This document shows, piece by piece, positions 1 to 10,600 of a DNA stretch of 15,815 bases. Source of the DNA: JAGTJU01 sp038257535 (GTDB lineage: Bacteria > Myxococcota_A > Polyangia > Fen-1088); the NCBI GenBank assembly GCA_038257535.1, contig JBBSJE010000146.1, positions 1 to 15,815 of the forward strand. Direction: 5' to 3'. Every line of letters begins with the position of its first letter. Position 1 is the first letter of the stretch. A program made the position numbers and the translations under genes. The notes beneath the pieces were generated by a model. It was not told where the DNA came from. It ran no database searches and saw only the letters and a list, made by a program, of their open reading frames with translations.

Positions 1-3000
1 GGTGGCTTCCTGCGCGCGTTTCAGAACGTGCCTGACACTACACCTGCATTTGCAAGAGAGACGGAGACACGATTCCACCCGGGATTGGGCCGCCAGCGTG
101 TGCTGAGGGGTCAGGCGTGGTTCTCCCGCGTTCGCGATGGGGCTGGGGCTGTTTACACAGAAAGCACAAGCGAGCTCGAGGCGCTGCCGTTTGACCCCCT
201 CTCACCTAACTGCCCGCAGGTCAATCCTCTGCTCAGTTACGCTGTCACCCTCTCCCAAAGTACTAAAAACTTTGAGGGCGTGAGCACGCCCATTGAAGTG
301 AAGTCTACGTTTCAGCACGACACGCGGGGTCGGGTGATTGAGGAGGTCCACTTTGGCAGGTTTTTAATGCCGGGGGACGAGAAGACCATTCGGCGCAGCT
401 ACGTGGATGGCGAAGCGCCTTGGATTCGCAACCTCACCTGCGAAGAAGTTCTCACCGATGGCAGCGGCAACGAAGTATCGCGTGCGCGCAGCTTCTATGC
501 CGACGCTTCAGGAACCCTGGTCACCACCTACGGTGGTCAGATCACCCCAGGACAGGCCACGGCCTGTTCGGGTGCTGGCGCCGGTTGGACGAAAAAGACG
601 GAAGCTTACTTAAAGGAAGAGAGCCGTTTCATCGAGCAGTCTTCGCGCGACTTCGACCGCTTTGGCAACGCCAGGCGCATCACGGAGGCTGGCGTTACCC
701 GCGAGATTGACTACGACACATCGGCGCTGCATCCCACCAGCGAAACGGTCACACCTGCGGCAGGGCGGACGCTTTCGTGGACAATGAAGTGGGACGAAGT
801 GGCTGGCGTACCCGAAGAGCTTAAGGATCCAAACGATCGGACCACCTATGTCACCTACGACAGCTTGATTCGTGTCGAAGGTGTTGGGCTTAAGGGCAAG
901 CAAAGGCACGTTCGTTACGTTTACGATTGGAAACCGCGAGTGGCGGGCGCCGCTGAAGAAACCGGCCCTCGCACCACGACGTATGCGTGGGACCTCGAGA
1001 CCGAGGCGCCTAATTCTTTGGAAGACCCCAAATGGCGCACGACGGTTTCGGTGGTCAATGGCGCGGGTGAAGATCTGTATAGCGCCACGAAGTTGGGGGC
1101 TGAGGGAAGAACGTGGATCGTCAGCGGCTGGAAAGAGCGTGATCAACGGGGGCGGGTGAGCACAATTGCTGATGCCTTCTATTCGGCGGTTCTCCCAGTG
1201 ACGCGTGATCCATCTGCACCGCTGCAGTCGGTGTCGTACGACGCCCTCGACAGGCCGCTGGTGCAAACCCTGCCCAATGGCGGCAGGAAGTCGATGCTCT
1301 ACAAGGCATTCGAAACGCAGATCACCGCCAGCCAGCAAGCGCCGGTAACCACGTTCTTGGATGGCTTGGGACGTGTCATGCACACGACCCGCACGGTGAA
1401 TGGTGATGCTGAAGAGGTGGTGGCTCAGTACGACGCGGCTGATCGCATCCTGAAGATGACTCTGCAGGGCGGCTTGGCCGTGCATTCGTTCACGTACGAT
1501 TCGCTGGGTCGGTTGGTGCACGCAGAAGATAACGACATCGGTGTGCGGACGATGTCCTACAACGATCACAATTGGTTGCTGAGGCACACGAATGGGGCGC
1601 AGCAGACGGTAGGTTTCGATTACGACGGTGCCGGGCGCCTCACGCGGCGCTATGAGGTGGCAACGCCTGAGCAATCGGCGTTGCGGCCGCCGGTTGACTA
1701 CCGCTTTTTCTATGACGAGCGCCCTGCTGCCAACAATGGGTTTGCGGATGTGGCAAGCCTGGACGCGTGCCGCTCGGAAGCAGGCGATCTGAAGGGGCGG
1801 TTGTCGTGGGTGCTTGAGCCGCAGGGGCTTTCTTGTTTTGGGTACGACGATCTGGGGCGCCAGAATTTGCGCCAGCGGGTGATCTACAAGACGAAGGGTT
1901 CGAATGCGGATGGGCATGTCGACAGCGTCGTGCGTACACAGCTGTCTGCCTCGGGGTCGTTGTTAAGTGAGGTGTTTGGCGATGGGTTTTCTGTGGTTCC
2001 CACTTACGATCGGGCGGGACGGCTTATCGAGGTGCGCACGCCGGGGGGGCTCGCTTATTGGGCGGTGAACGATGGGGAGGACGGTCAGCCGGGGCTGGAT
2101 GCGGCTGGCAGGGTTTTGGCGGAGTCGTACGGCAATGAAATTAAACAAACGTACGTGCGCGATGTGCTGGGTATGCCCAGCGATATCAATATAAAGAGAA
2201 AATCGCGTTTGCCGGGAGGTGCGGACGAAACGATTTTCCACACCACGATTGAACGCAATCTCTATGGGGCGCCGACCGGCATTCAAGATCTAGATGGTCA
2301 TGGCTTGGACCATAACGCCACGTACGGCTACGACTTGGCGGCGCGTTTAACCACGGCGACGGTTGGCAAGATCACGTCGCAATATACGTTCCGCTACGCC
2401 TACGATGGTCTGCAAAACATGATCAGGCGAGCGGCGGCGGGGCCACACACCGATCTTGGTGTGATGGTGGGGCACTACCGCCATGACAACCCCGCGCATC
2501 CTCGACAGCTTACGCGGGTGGAATCGCCCTTGAGCAGTCTTTGCGGACAGCAGCTTCCCATATCGACGTTTGCGTACGACGGGGCGGGGCGCATGACCAA
2601 CCAGGCGGGCCGCACGCTTGACTTCGATGGTTTCGATCAACTGATGAAGGTGATTGAGCCAAACGTGTCGCAGGTTGAATATGCCTATGGCTTCGAGGGC
2701 TTTAGAACCTGGCGCAGCGAGCCGGGCGTTGAGGAGTATTGGTTTTCGCCTGGCGACATCATGCGCGCAGGTGTGCGCGAACACGTGGTGACGGTGGGCG
2801 AGCGCCTGGTGGCGCGTGTGCGCCCTGCGGTGAGTGGCGTGGCAGGAGCTGGTGGTTTGGTTTGGGTAACGCCGAAGCGCATCGGCGGCTTGCCTATGCC
2901 CGAGCTGTTTGCGTTGCTGTTGATGGCGGCGTTTGGCTTAGGGCTGGCGGTGTTGGCGGCAACGCAAGCGCGCAGGCGCCGCCGCTGGGCCCCGTTAGGG

Positions 3001-4182
3001 GCGGCGGGGATGGTGCTGGTGCTGCTGGGTGGCATTGGGCTTGCGGGATGCGGGCATTCGGTGAATCGAACGTCGCAGGCTTGGGCAACGCCTGATGTGA
3101 CGTATGTGCACCACGGTGTAGCGGCGGGGCCGGTGTTGTTCACGAAGAGCGACGGCAGCATCTTTGACGAGCGCCGATACGAGCCGTTTGGTGGCGACCT
3201 CGATTCGTATCGGGAAGACGCGTTTCGCATTGGCTCTGGTAAAGACGGAATCGACTTCACACGTGATCCGCAGAACGTTCTGAACAAGGAAACGGACGTA
3301 GCCACGGGCTGGAGCTATCACGGCGCGCGATGGATGGCCGCAAGCTTTGCAAGATGGGTGAGTCCTGATCCTCCAGTAAAGGCACCAGACCGGAAGTTCA
3401 TGGCGGCCCCGTGGGGCCTGAACCCTTATCAGTATGTTGAGCAGAATCCGACGATCTTCTGGGATGCTGATGGCTGGCAGAAATCTTGGAGAGAATCGAC
3501 TCCGGGTGCGATGCAGTTTGTGGCCTATGTCTTCGGCGCAGGCGTCGTTATGGACTGGGTCGAGTACACTGCAAATGATATCCAGTCCAGCGGCAACAGC
3601 ACTCGATCGCAGGTGAAAGCTGTCGTTGGTGCGCCCCTTGTGGCAGCGGCGCACGCTGCTGCTGTGACCCAGAAGGTCCGTGCCATCGGGGCAGCACTCT
3701 CGTCCCAGTTGAAGCCTGGCGTTACGGAAGAGCGAGGCGGGGCAGGTCAGTCAGATGCACCTCCAATGTCCAACGATGTTCCCTCGGCCGGACCGGAAGC
3801 CCCAGGGGGGGCGGCAAATTTGGTCAGGCACGGTCCGCTGAACCCGGGAGCGCTTCCGAAGGATATCGCAAATACCTTCAGAGGTGGATCATACACAGCG
3901 AACACCTTGCAGGAAACGATGACTCTCTATCGCGTGTACGGAGGCAGGGCAGGGCAGCTTGGTCAGTTTTGGACTCAGACGGCACCATCAGGTCCTGTGC
4001 AATCCATTGTCGATTCCGCGTTAAGTCCCAAGTGGGGGAACACGGCTACGAATGTGGTCAAGATTCAAGTCCCAGCAGGTACCACGATCTATGAAGGCTT
4101 CGCCGCCCCTCAGGGAGGTCTAGTGGGAGGTGGCAGTCAGGTGGTCGTTCCGTCAGTGAACCCAGAGTGGATTGTTCCATGA
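1..4182 (+). CDS. RHS/YD-repeat polymorphic toxin protein, 5' end outside the window
   Basis: The reading frame is open from base 1, so the true start lies upstream; the GTG at 28 is only the first in-frame start-like codon. Seen (residues counted from 28): many YD-type repeats such as YDSLGRL, YDGAGRL, YDDLGRQ and YDRAGRL over residues ~270-930, then the RHS core from DERRYEPFGG (residue ~1047) to NPYQYVEQNP and WDADG (~1149), the usual junction before the variable tip. Two hydrophobic segments (~960-979 and ~992-1007) separated by a QARRRRR patch interrupt the area before the core, and the second ends in LAGC. The tip (~1150-1384) has an Ala-rich helical stretch, a Gly/Pro/Ser linker, then a ~120-residue domain with LYRVYGG, FWT, VPAGTTIYEG and GGGSQ. 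Known: RHS shells encapsulate and deliver C-terminal toxins. Inference: the tip is a TNT/ADP-ribosyltransferase-like enzyme acting on NAD, with Arg of LYRVYGG and Gln of GGGSQ as candidate active residues. The RHS call is firm; the toxin chemistry is moderate. Confidence 0.93.
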   Translation, partial: GGFLRAFQNVPDTTPAFARETETRFHPGLGRQRVLRGQAWFSRVRDGAGAVYTESTSELEALPFDPLSPNCPQVNPLLSYAVTLSQSTKNFEGVSTPIEVKSTFQHDTRGRVIEEVHFGRFLMPGDEKTIRRSYVDGEAPWIRNLTCEEVLTDGSGNEVSRARSFYADASGTLVTTYGGQITPGQATACSGAGAGWTKKTEAYLKEESRFIEQSSRDFDRFGNARRITEAGVTREIDYDTSALHPTSETVTPAAGRTLSWTMKWDEVAGVPEELKDPNDRTTYVTYDSLIRVEGVGLKGKQRHVRYVYDWKPRVAGAAEETGPRTTTYAWDLETEAPNSLEDPKWRTTVSVVNGAGEDLYSATKLGAEGRTWIVSGWKERDQRGRVSTIADAFYSAVLPVTRDPSAPLQSVSYDALDRPLVQTLPNGGRKSMLYKAFETQITASQQAPVTTFLDGLGRVMHTTRTVNGDAEEVVAQYDAADRILKMTLQGGLAVHSFTYDSLGRLVHAEDNDIGVRTMSYNDHNWLLRHTNGAQQTVGFDYDGAGRLTRRYEVATPEQSALRPPVDYRFFYDERPAANNGFADVASLDACRSEAGDLKGRLSWVLEPQGLSCFGYDDLGRQNLRQRVIYKTKGSNADGHVDSVVRTQLSASGSLLSEVFGDGFSVVPTYDRAGRLIEVRTPGGLAYWAVNDGEDGQPGLDAAGRVLAESYGNEIKQTYVRDVLGMPSDINIKRKSRLPGGADETIFHTTIERNLYGAPTGIQDLDGHGLDHNATYGYDLAARLTTATVGKITSQYTFRYAYDGLQNMIRRAAAGPHTDLGVMVGHYRHDNPAHPRQLTRVESPLSSLCGQQLPISTFAYDGAGRMTNQAGRTLDFDGFDQLMKVIEPNVSQVEYAYGFEGFRTWRSEPGVEEYWFSPGDIMRAGVREHVVTVGERLVARVRPAVSGVAGAGGLVWVTPKRIGGLPMPELFALLLMAAFGLGLAVLAATQARRRRRWAPLGAAGMVLVLLGGIGLAGCGHSVNRTSQAWATPDVTYVHHGVAAGPVLFTKSDGSIFDERRYEPFGGDLDSYREDAFRIGSGKDGIDFTRDPQNVLNKETDVATGWSYHGARWMAASFARWVSPDPPVKAPDRKFMAAPWGLNPYQYVEQNPTIFWDADGWQKSWRESTPGAMQFVAYVFGAGVVMDWVEYTANDIQSSGNSTRSQVKAVVGAPLVAAAHAAAVTQKVRAIGAALSSQLKPGVTEERGGAGQSDAPPMSNDVPSAGPEAPGGAANLVRHGPLNPGALPKDIANTFRGGSYTANTLQETMTLYRVYGGRAGQLGQFWTQTAPSGPVQSIVDSALSPKWGNTATNVVKIQVPAGTTIYEGFAAPQGGLVGGGSQVVVPSVNPEWIVP

Positions 4183-4469
4183 GCACAGCTGCTATACCCT
4201 TCTTTCCCGACGTCGAAATTGCGATCAGATGCCCCGAGGACTTCGTGAGCGTCCTCCAAGCAGTCCGCAACGCAATCGCCCAAGGGACTCTTGTTCACGT
4301 CAAACCAGCCGGAGCGGCGTTTGCCTTGGACGATATTCTTGTCTTAAGGGATGAGGGACCGTGGCCCGATTATGTCGAAGCCTACTTTGAAAGCGCCGCG
4401 ACTGGCGCGCGTTATAGGTTGTCTGCTGAGACTTACCACGGCGCTGGAGGAAGCTGGGAGCGGTGCTGA
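4179..4469 (+). CDS. Probable immunity protein for the RHS C-terminal toxin
   Basis: The 96-residue product begins MSTAAIPFFPDVEIAI. Its ATG shares bases with the TGA of the RHS gene (ATGA at 4179-4182), the arrangement expected for translational coupling. An in-frame GTG at 4167 would add four residues but lies inside the toxin codons and is less likely. The protein is small, acidic, without signal peptide or membrane segment, so it should stay in the cytoplasm. I do not recognise its family. The immunity role is inferred from position: polymorphic toxins of the RHS/CdiA type are normally followed directly by a small cognate immunity gene on the same strand. The downstream 227 bases are non-coding, so the unit ends here. 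Alternative: an unrelated small protein that happens to be coupled. Confidence 0.75.
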   Translation: MSTAAIPFFPDVEIAIRCPEDFVSVLQAVRNAIAQGTLVHVKPAGAAFALDDILVLRDEGPWPDYVEAYFESAATGARYRLSAETYHGAGGSWERC

Positions 4470-4696
4470 CTTTCGGTCGGACATTCGCGCCTGCGGCGTT
4501 GAACCGCCGGACGCGAGCTCTCTCTGGTTCCTTTCACACCTATAATTATGGCTAATGCCGCAAGCGATAGCCCCGAGAATTGTGACGGCTAGGTCGGCAG
4601 CGCCTCGGATGATTTGCAGGTGGCGATGGGGGTGTTTCCAACGGATGTGCAGGTGCGTCGGCGTGAGCACGCCGTTGCGGCCTTAAGAAGGTGAAC
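4470..4696 (+). promoter_or_regulatory. Leader region with TATAAT box, palindrome and Shine-Dalgarno
   Basis: This gap holds no convincing gene. A perfect TATAAT lies at 4541-4546, but no good -35 box sits at the usual distance, so the promoter is tentative. A 5-bp stem CGGCG/CGCCG (4494-4498 and 4505-4509) follows the immunity gene without a T-run, making it a poor terminator. A tight palindrome (4659-4674) precedes AAGAAGG at 4685-4691, which is correctly spaced for the ATG at 4697. If the TATAAT is used, the lipoprotein mRNA has a leader of roughly 145 bases. Confidence 0.4.
4659..4674. repeat. Perfect palindrome CGGCGTG-AG-CACGCCG
   Basis: Seven-base arms (4659-4665 and 4668-4674) are separated by two bases. 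It ends 11 bases before the Shine-Dalgarno of the lipoprotein gene, so it could be a repressor site or an mRNA hairpin affecting ribosome access. It is not followed by T residues, so a Rho-independent terminator is unlikely. Confidence 0.4.
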
Positions 4697-7600
4697 ATGG
4701 CTAATAAAGATCCTTACCGCTTCGAGAAAAGACCGTCCGTCTCCGCGATGCGACTCGGTGTGGCAGCGCTTTTTGTTTCGGGATGTCTATGCGGATGCGG
4801 CGTTAGCGGAAGCGACGGGATCGCAAAGTCGTCACCGGTAGTTGACTCACCCGAGACCCAATTCATCCTCGTCCGCCCCACCTGCCCCATTCCCACCAAC
4901 CTCCCCGTGGAAGACCTCGGCACCTTTGGCGGCACAATCTCCGAAGCCACAGACATCAACGAGCACGGCCAGGTTACAGGCTCCGCAACAATCCCCAACG
5001 GGGACCATCTTGCCTTTCGCTACGCTGGCACTTTGCAACAACTCCCAGAGATTTCCAACTTCGGTCCCACCTACGGCTTGGGCATCAACAACACCCGCCA
5101 GATTGCCGCACAAACTCATATATCTGGAGGCCAGTACGACGTTGTTCGCGTCACGCCTGGGCAAGGTTCTGCTGACGTTGCCGGCCCCGGCTACGCCTCC
5201 GATATCAACAGCTCGGGCACCGTCGTTGGCTTCAAACAGGTTTGGGTCAATGGCCAATCAGAATCCCGCATTGGCCGCTTTTTGCCTGGTGGCACATGGG
5301 AAGATCTTGGCACGCTTGGTGGCCCTCGCGCGCAACCAACCGCGATCTCAGACGATGGCACCATCGTGGGCTCGTCGTACCTGTCCACAACCCCAGCCAA
5401 TCCCCCCTGGTACCAAGCTGGTCACGCTTTTGTATGGAATGCAAAGGCCGGCCTTCAGGACTTGAATACCTTTGTTGATCCCAACGCTGGGTGGGAACTT
5501 ACCCAAGCCGCAGACATTAGTCCTGACGGCGCCTTCATTGTTGGCCAAGGGATAATTGGCGGCCAGGTTCGCTCGTTTCGCTACCACAATGGCATCATCG
5601 ACAACTTGGGCCGCACTGAGGGTGGGGGCTTCAGCTACGCCCGTGGCGTGAACAACCGCGGCGACGTGGTGGGCGTTGCCTACCTCGATGGCTCCGGTGT
5701 TGGCAACATACGCGCCACCATCTTTACGGCTGATCTTGGGCTCGTAAATCTAAACCACACCATCTCGCCTTCCTCCGGCTGGCTTTTGACCGACGCCCGG
5801 CGCATCAACCACAAACGTGAAGTTGTTGGTTGGGGCATTCGCGATGGCAGCAAGCGCGCCTTCCGCATGCAATTGCCCTTGCCTTGCGGGGCCTATGGGC
5901 AAGCCTTGTTGGTGGTGGCCAACGCGGCAAGCGTTCAGGATCAAGACGCTCGAATTCGGGATCGGCTTGTGCATCTTGGCTTCTCGGTCACGCTGCAAAC
6001 GGCAGCTTCGTCTCAAGCCACTCAAGCTGCCGGCAAGACATTGGTTGTCATTTCCGAAAGCGTTGCGCCTTCCGATGTGGCAGCCAAATTCAAGTCTGTG
6101 ATCGTTCCCGTGATCTTAAGCGAACCCGGCATCCTCGATGATATGGGTATGGCTGGTGCCGCTTGGGGCAGCCAGCAAGGCAGCGACGGCGGTTTAACGT
6201 CGCTGCAGATCGCCGATCCCACCAGCCCGCTAGCCGCTGGGCTGTCGGGCAACGTTACCCTTGCCACCTCTGCCTCAACATGGATCTGGGCCAAACCTGG
6301 TGCGCAAGCCAAAGTCATTGCTAGACGGATTGATGACCCCACAAAGGCGGCGCTTTTTACCTACGAACCCGGCGCGACACTTTTCGATGGCACCGTTGCC
6401 GCCGCTCCGCGCGCCGCGTTCTTTGCTGGCAACAATTCAACGCCCGCTCTGAACACGGAGGGGTGGCGTTTGTTTGATGCACTTGTGCTTTGGGCCACGC
6501 AAAAGCAAAACAGCCATTGTGCCTTGCCATGTGCCCCCTCTCAGGCTTGCGTAAACGGGCCCGCAGGCCCCGCCTGCATGCACCTGACCGCCGGCACTGC
6601 CAGCTGCACCCGCGCCAACGACGGCACGCTTCGTTGCTGGGGGGATGGAAATGACGGTGCGCTTGGCCTCAATGCCAACTACGTAGGTGCAACCGATCGG
6701 CCCGAGTCCCATTCCGATGTGCCGCTGGGCGCATCCGCTCTGGCTGTGGCCAGCGGTGGGCACACTTGCGTGTTGCTTGAAGGCGGCGCCGTGAAATGCT
6801 TCGGCAAGAATGGTTTCGGCCAACTTGGTTACGGCCACACCGAAGCAGTGGGACGCAACCCCTCACCTGCTGCAATCGCCGCTATTAACCTTGGCGAGCC
6901 CGCGTTGCGCATTGCCACCGGATACGAACACACTTGCGTGCAAGGCACATCGAAACGTGTGTTCTGTTTTGGTCGCAATCACCTAGGCCAACTCGGCCTG
7001 GGCAACAACACATCTCCCTTCGACGCCGTGGCCGATCAACCCGCGGAGGCACAGCTAGCGAACTTTGCCGTTCAGTTACCCGAGCTTGTACAATTGGTAG
7101 ACTTGCAGGCGGGCGGCAACGCCACCTGTGCCGTTTTGGTGGACGGGAAGGTGCGCTGCTGGGGCGCCATGCAAGTGGCCGGGCAGAATGGCACACACGG
7201 CCACCTAGGCGACAACGAACAGCCCCATGTGGCCCCGCCAATAACGCTCGCCGGGCCCGCTCGTAGTGTCACCGTTGGCCTTTATCACGCTTGTGCCGTA
7301 TTGAATGACGGCGGGGTTACCTGCTGGGGATCCAACAACTATGGCCAGCTTGGTACGGGCACGGCCGCTGGCCTTGGTTACGGCGGCGACAGCCTAGCTA
7401 TGCCACCTCCTGTATTGCGCTTTGAATCTCCCGTACGCGAGGTGGTGGCGGGTGCATTTCATACTTGTGCACGCCTAGACTCCGGCAAAGTGCAGTGTTG
7501 GGGCGATAACGCCTTTGGCCAGTTGGGGGCCGGTCACACCCAGCGCATTGGTGACAACGAGCCAGCTACCGCTGCTGCGCCCCTGACCTTCGCTGCACCT

Positions 7601-10600
7601 GTCGTGCAACTGGCCAGCGCGATACATCACAGCTGCGCGCTGCTGGCCAACGGGGCCGTCCAATGCTGGGGCAACGGCGCCGGAGGCGTGCTTGGCCACG
7701 GCAATCAAAACAACGTTGGCGACAACGAAGTGGCGGCGTCGGTGCAGCCAGTGGCCGTGGGTGGCAGCCTGCCCAGCGTTGACAATTGGCTCAACGACGG
7801 CGGTTTTGAGGCTGGGCTTGGCAACTGGCAACCAATCTTTCCGGGCCCCCAGGGGATCGTGCAGCTTTCGCATGAGACCTCAGACGCCCGCGGCTCATTA
7901 GGAGCCATGCGTGTGAAGATCAACGAATTTGATCGCACCACACATCCGCTTGAACATTCTGCTGGCGGTGCGGCTTTGCTGAACAGAGTTGTTGCGCCGG
8001 GAGAGTATCTGGAAATTTCATTCTGGGCCAAGCAGATCTCGGCGCCACCGGGCGCGCGACTTATGTTCAACCAAGGGCGTACCACCCTGCGCATGGATCC
8101 GCTGGTGACCCTCAGCAACGAATGGCGCTTCTATAGAGTGGGCCTCTTCAACACTCACATGGCTTATCAACATCTCCACGTAGGGCTGCATAGAGAGGAC
8201 TACGAAGCCACCTGGGGCGAGTTTCTTATTGATGACATTGTTGTTCGGAGGGCGCCTCGCTGCCAAGATGTGGTTGGCGGAAACATTAGAGGCCGCATTG
8301 ATTGCCGCATCGACAGCGCCCCCTACGCATCCGAGGAAGTGACCGTTTCCTTTGAAGCCCGCGCTCCTTATGGCCCTGTGAATTTGGCACCCGTTTCTTG
8401 GCAAGGCCGCTATCGCAACGAAGGCTTCACGGTTTTAGATCATCAATGGAAAACGGTGACCTTCAATTTGCCCCTGCGGCACGCGCAGCATCCTTTTTCT
8501 CTTCGCGCAGCTGCCACCGAAGACGCCAGACACCGTATCGAGGGCATTGACAAGGTGTTCGAGGTGCGTGGCTTTTCTGTACAAGAAACCCAACCCTGTG
8601 AGCCCAACGATCCAACCAACTTGCTAAGGCGCTCAACCTTTGCCTGTGATCACAGTGGCGTTCACGGATGGTTGTGGGATCGAGCTACGCGCGAAGAGCG
8701 AGGAGGGCTGATCACGATTCGCCACCGTACCGACTTGGGTGGTACGCAGGATGGAACGGGCGCTGTGTCCGTGGAAATTCCTGTGTTTCCTCCAGGGGTC
8801 GAGACCTATACACACAACTACGGCGCCATGCTTGAGTTCCGCGAATCCTTGGCTTTGGGTTCATGGGTGCGCGTGGCGTTTGATGCCAAACGCGTGAACA
8901 CAATGGAGTCGCCCTACCTGCGGCTAAACCGCCCCTACGGCGGCATCACAGGCGCCAATACTGTAACCCTGAAGGACAATTGGGAGCATTTCGAGCTGAC
9001 CGCCCAGGAACAATACGGGTCAGGTAGCTTCATCATGCAGCTTTTGCCCTCCAAGGACGCGGACTTCATTTCAAACCCGGTTCAAGGCGCTTTTGCGCTG
9101 GACAACGTACGCGTTGAACGACTGCCCACATGCGATGGGTCGCTGGACTTGACTCGCGATGGCTTGCTTACCTGCATGCTGCCGCCAGGCTTCTCCTCGG
9201 GGCAAAGATTGCGCGTCCATTTTAACGCTCAGTCTCTTTCCGGCTCGCCACGAATCCATCTTACGCGACCATGGGCTCAAGATGCAGGCAACTCCGAGGT
9301 TGCTCTTGGCGCCACGATGGCCCCACAAGAATCGGGCTTCGTGGTTTTCAATCCCAATGAGCCCCTGACGTTTCGCGTGCTCGACTCAAACGGAGGGCTA
9401 GAACATCAAGAGCCGGGTAAAGGTCGGTTCCGCATAGCGAACATTTCCTTCGAGCCGGTGACCCCATGTGACAACAACGCGGGCCTTCCCCCTTCGTTGG
9501 TGGTGAATTCCGGTTTCGAGTGTGACTTGCATGGATGGAGCGTGGGCCGTTGGGACGTCAATTCAAACAGCTACGTGAACGGCGGCCTGTCACATCGCTT
9601 GTTGCCCCCAGAGGGTGGCCGTAGCCAAGCCATGCGCGTAATCGTTGGGCCGCCTGATCCCGGCGTGCTGACGAATGCGCATCACCCGGCTGGGGCCCGC
9701 ATGAAGTTCAACGATTGGCCCTCGAACCGTTGGGTTCGCCTTCGTTTCGATGCCCGGCGGGCCGATCCGCAAGGCTCCCAGATCTTGCATGTTAACCCCC
9801 GCGCGCGCGGCGAGACCGCCGTCCGCCTTGCAGATGAATGGAGATCGTACACCGTTACCGTGATTCGCCCCTATGCCATGGGCGATCTGTTCTTCATGTT
9901 GTCGGACCAAATGTATCCCGGCGCGCCTGCCACCATGGGCACCTTCGACCTAGATAATGTGGTGATGGAAGAAGCCGAAGATTGCACCCAGCCACCCGCC
10001 GGAGCGCAAGTCAGTGAATGGACCTGCAACATCCCTCCCGCCTACATAGGGAATATGGCGTACAAGGTGACGTATGAAGCAAGGTCTGTGGAGGGTGTAC
10101 ACGACGTTTCTGTGACCCTGCCGCAAGGCGTTCCGCTAGGAGGTGCCATCGATGAGTTGACGCCCGAGTGGCGTAGCTTCACAACGCATGTGCGCTTCAG
10201 GAGTGTGAACGAGTCTCAGGAAGGCATGCTGTCGTTTCGTGTGCTTGATACGGCCGGCATAAATGGTTCGCTTCCTCGCGGCCACGCAGCTTTGCAGGTG
10301 CGCAACGTGCAGTTCGCAGCCCCAACTTGTCTTGGGCAGGAAAAAGGCGTGCTAGCCATGAACAGCGGCATGGAGTGCGACAGTGGTTGGTGGTATCCCT
10401 TTGTGCACGACCACGGCAAAACAAACTCTGATGGTACACCGGCCATGCGCAGCGATCTGTTGCGCGTGGAGTGGAGTTCGCATAGTGCGACATCGGGGAC
10501 GGCGGGCGCAATCAAAGTGACTCAGCTTCCAGATCTGATGACGATTCCGAACCACACGCACGGGGTGGGTGCAATCATGATTCTGAGGGAAAACACCTCT

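Noticed and set aside
610..1917. Long minus-strand open frame opposite the RHS gene
   Set aside because: It lies wholly antisense to strong YD-repeat coding sequence, has an Arg/His/Pro-rich composition and no recognisable domain; it arises from the codon bias of the real gene.
2685..3654. Overlapping open frames antisense to the RHS core
   Set aside because: The plus-strand frame carries the RHS core motifs without interruption, and the antisense products show no family resemblance.
4494..4509. Stem CGGCG/CGCCG after the immunity gene as a terminator
   Set aside because: The stem is only five base pairs and no T-run follows on either strand.
4344..4670. Minus-strand frame of about 108 codons spanning the gap after the immunity gene
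   Set aside because: It overlaps the immunity gene antisense, is rich in His/Arg/Ser, has no ribosome site and resembles no family; the gap is better read as a leader for the lipoprotein gene.
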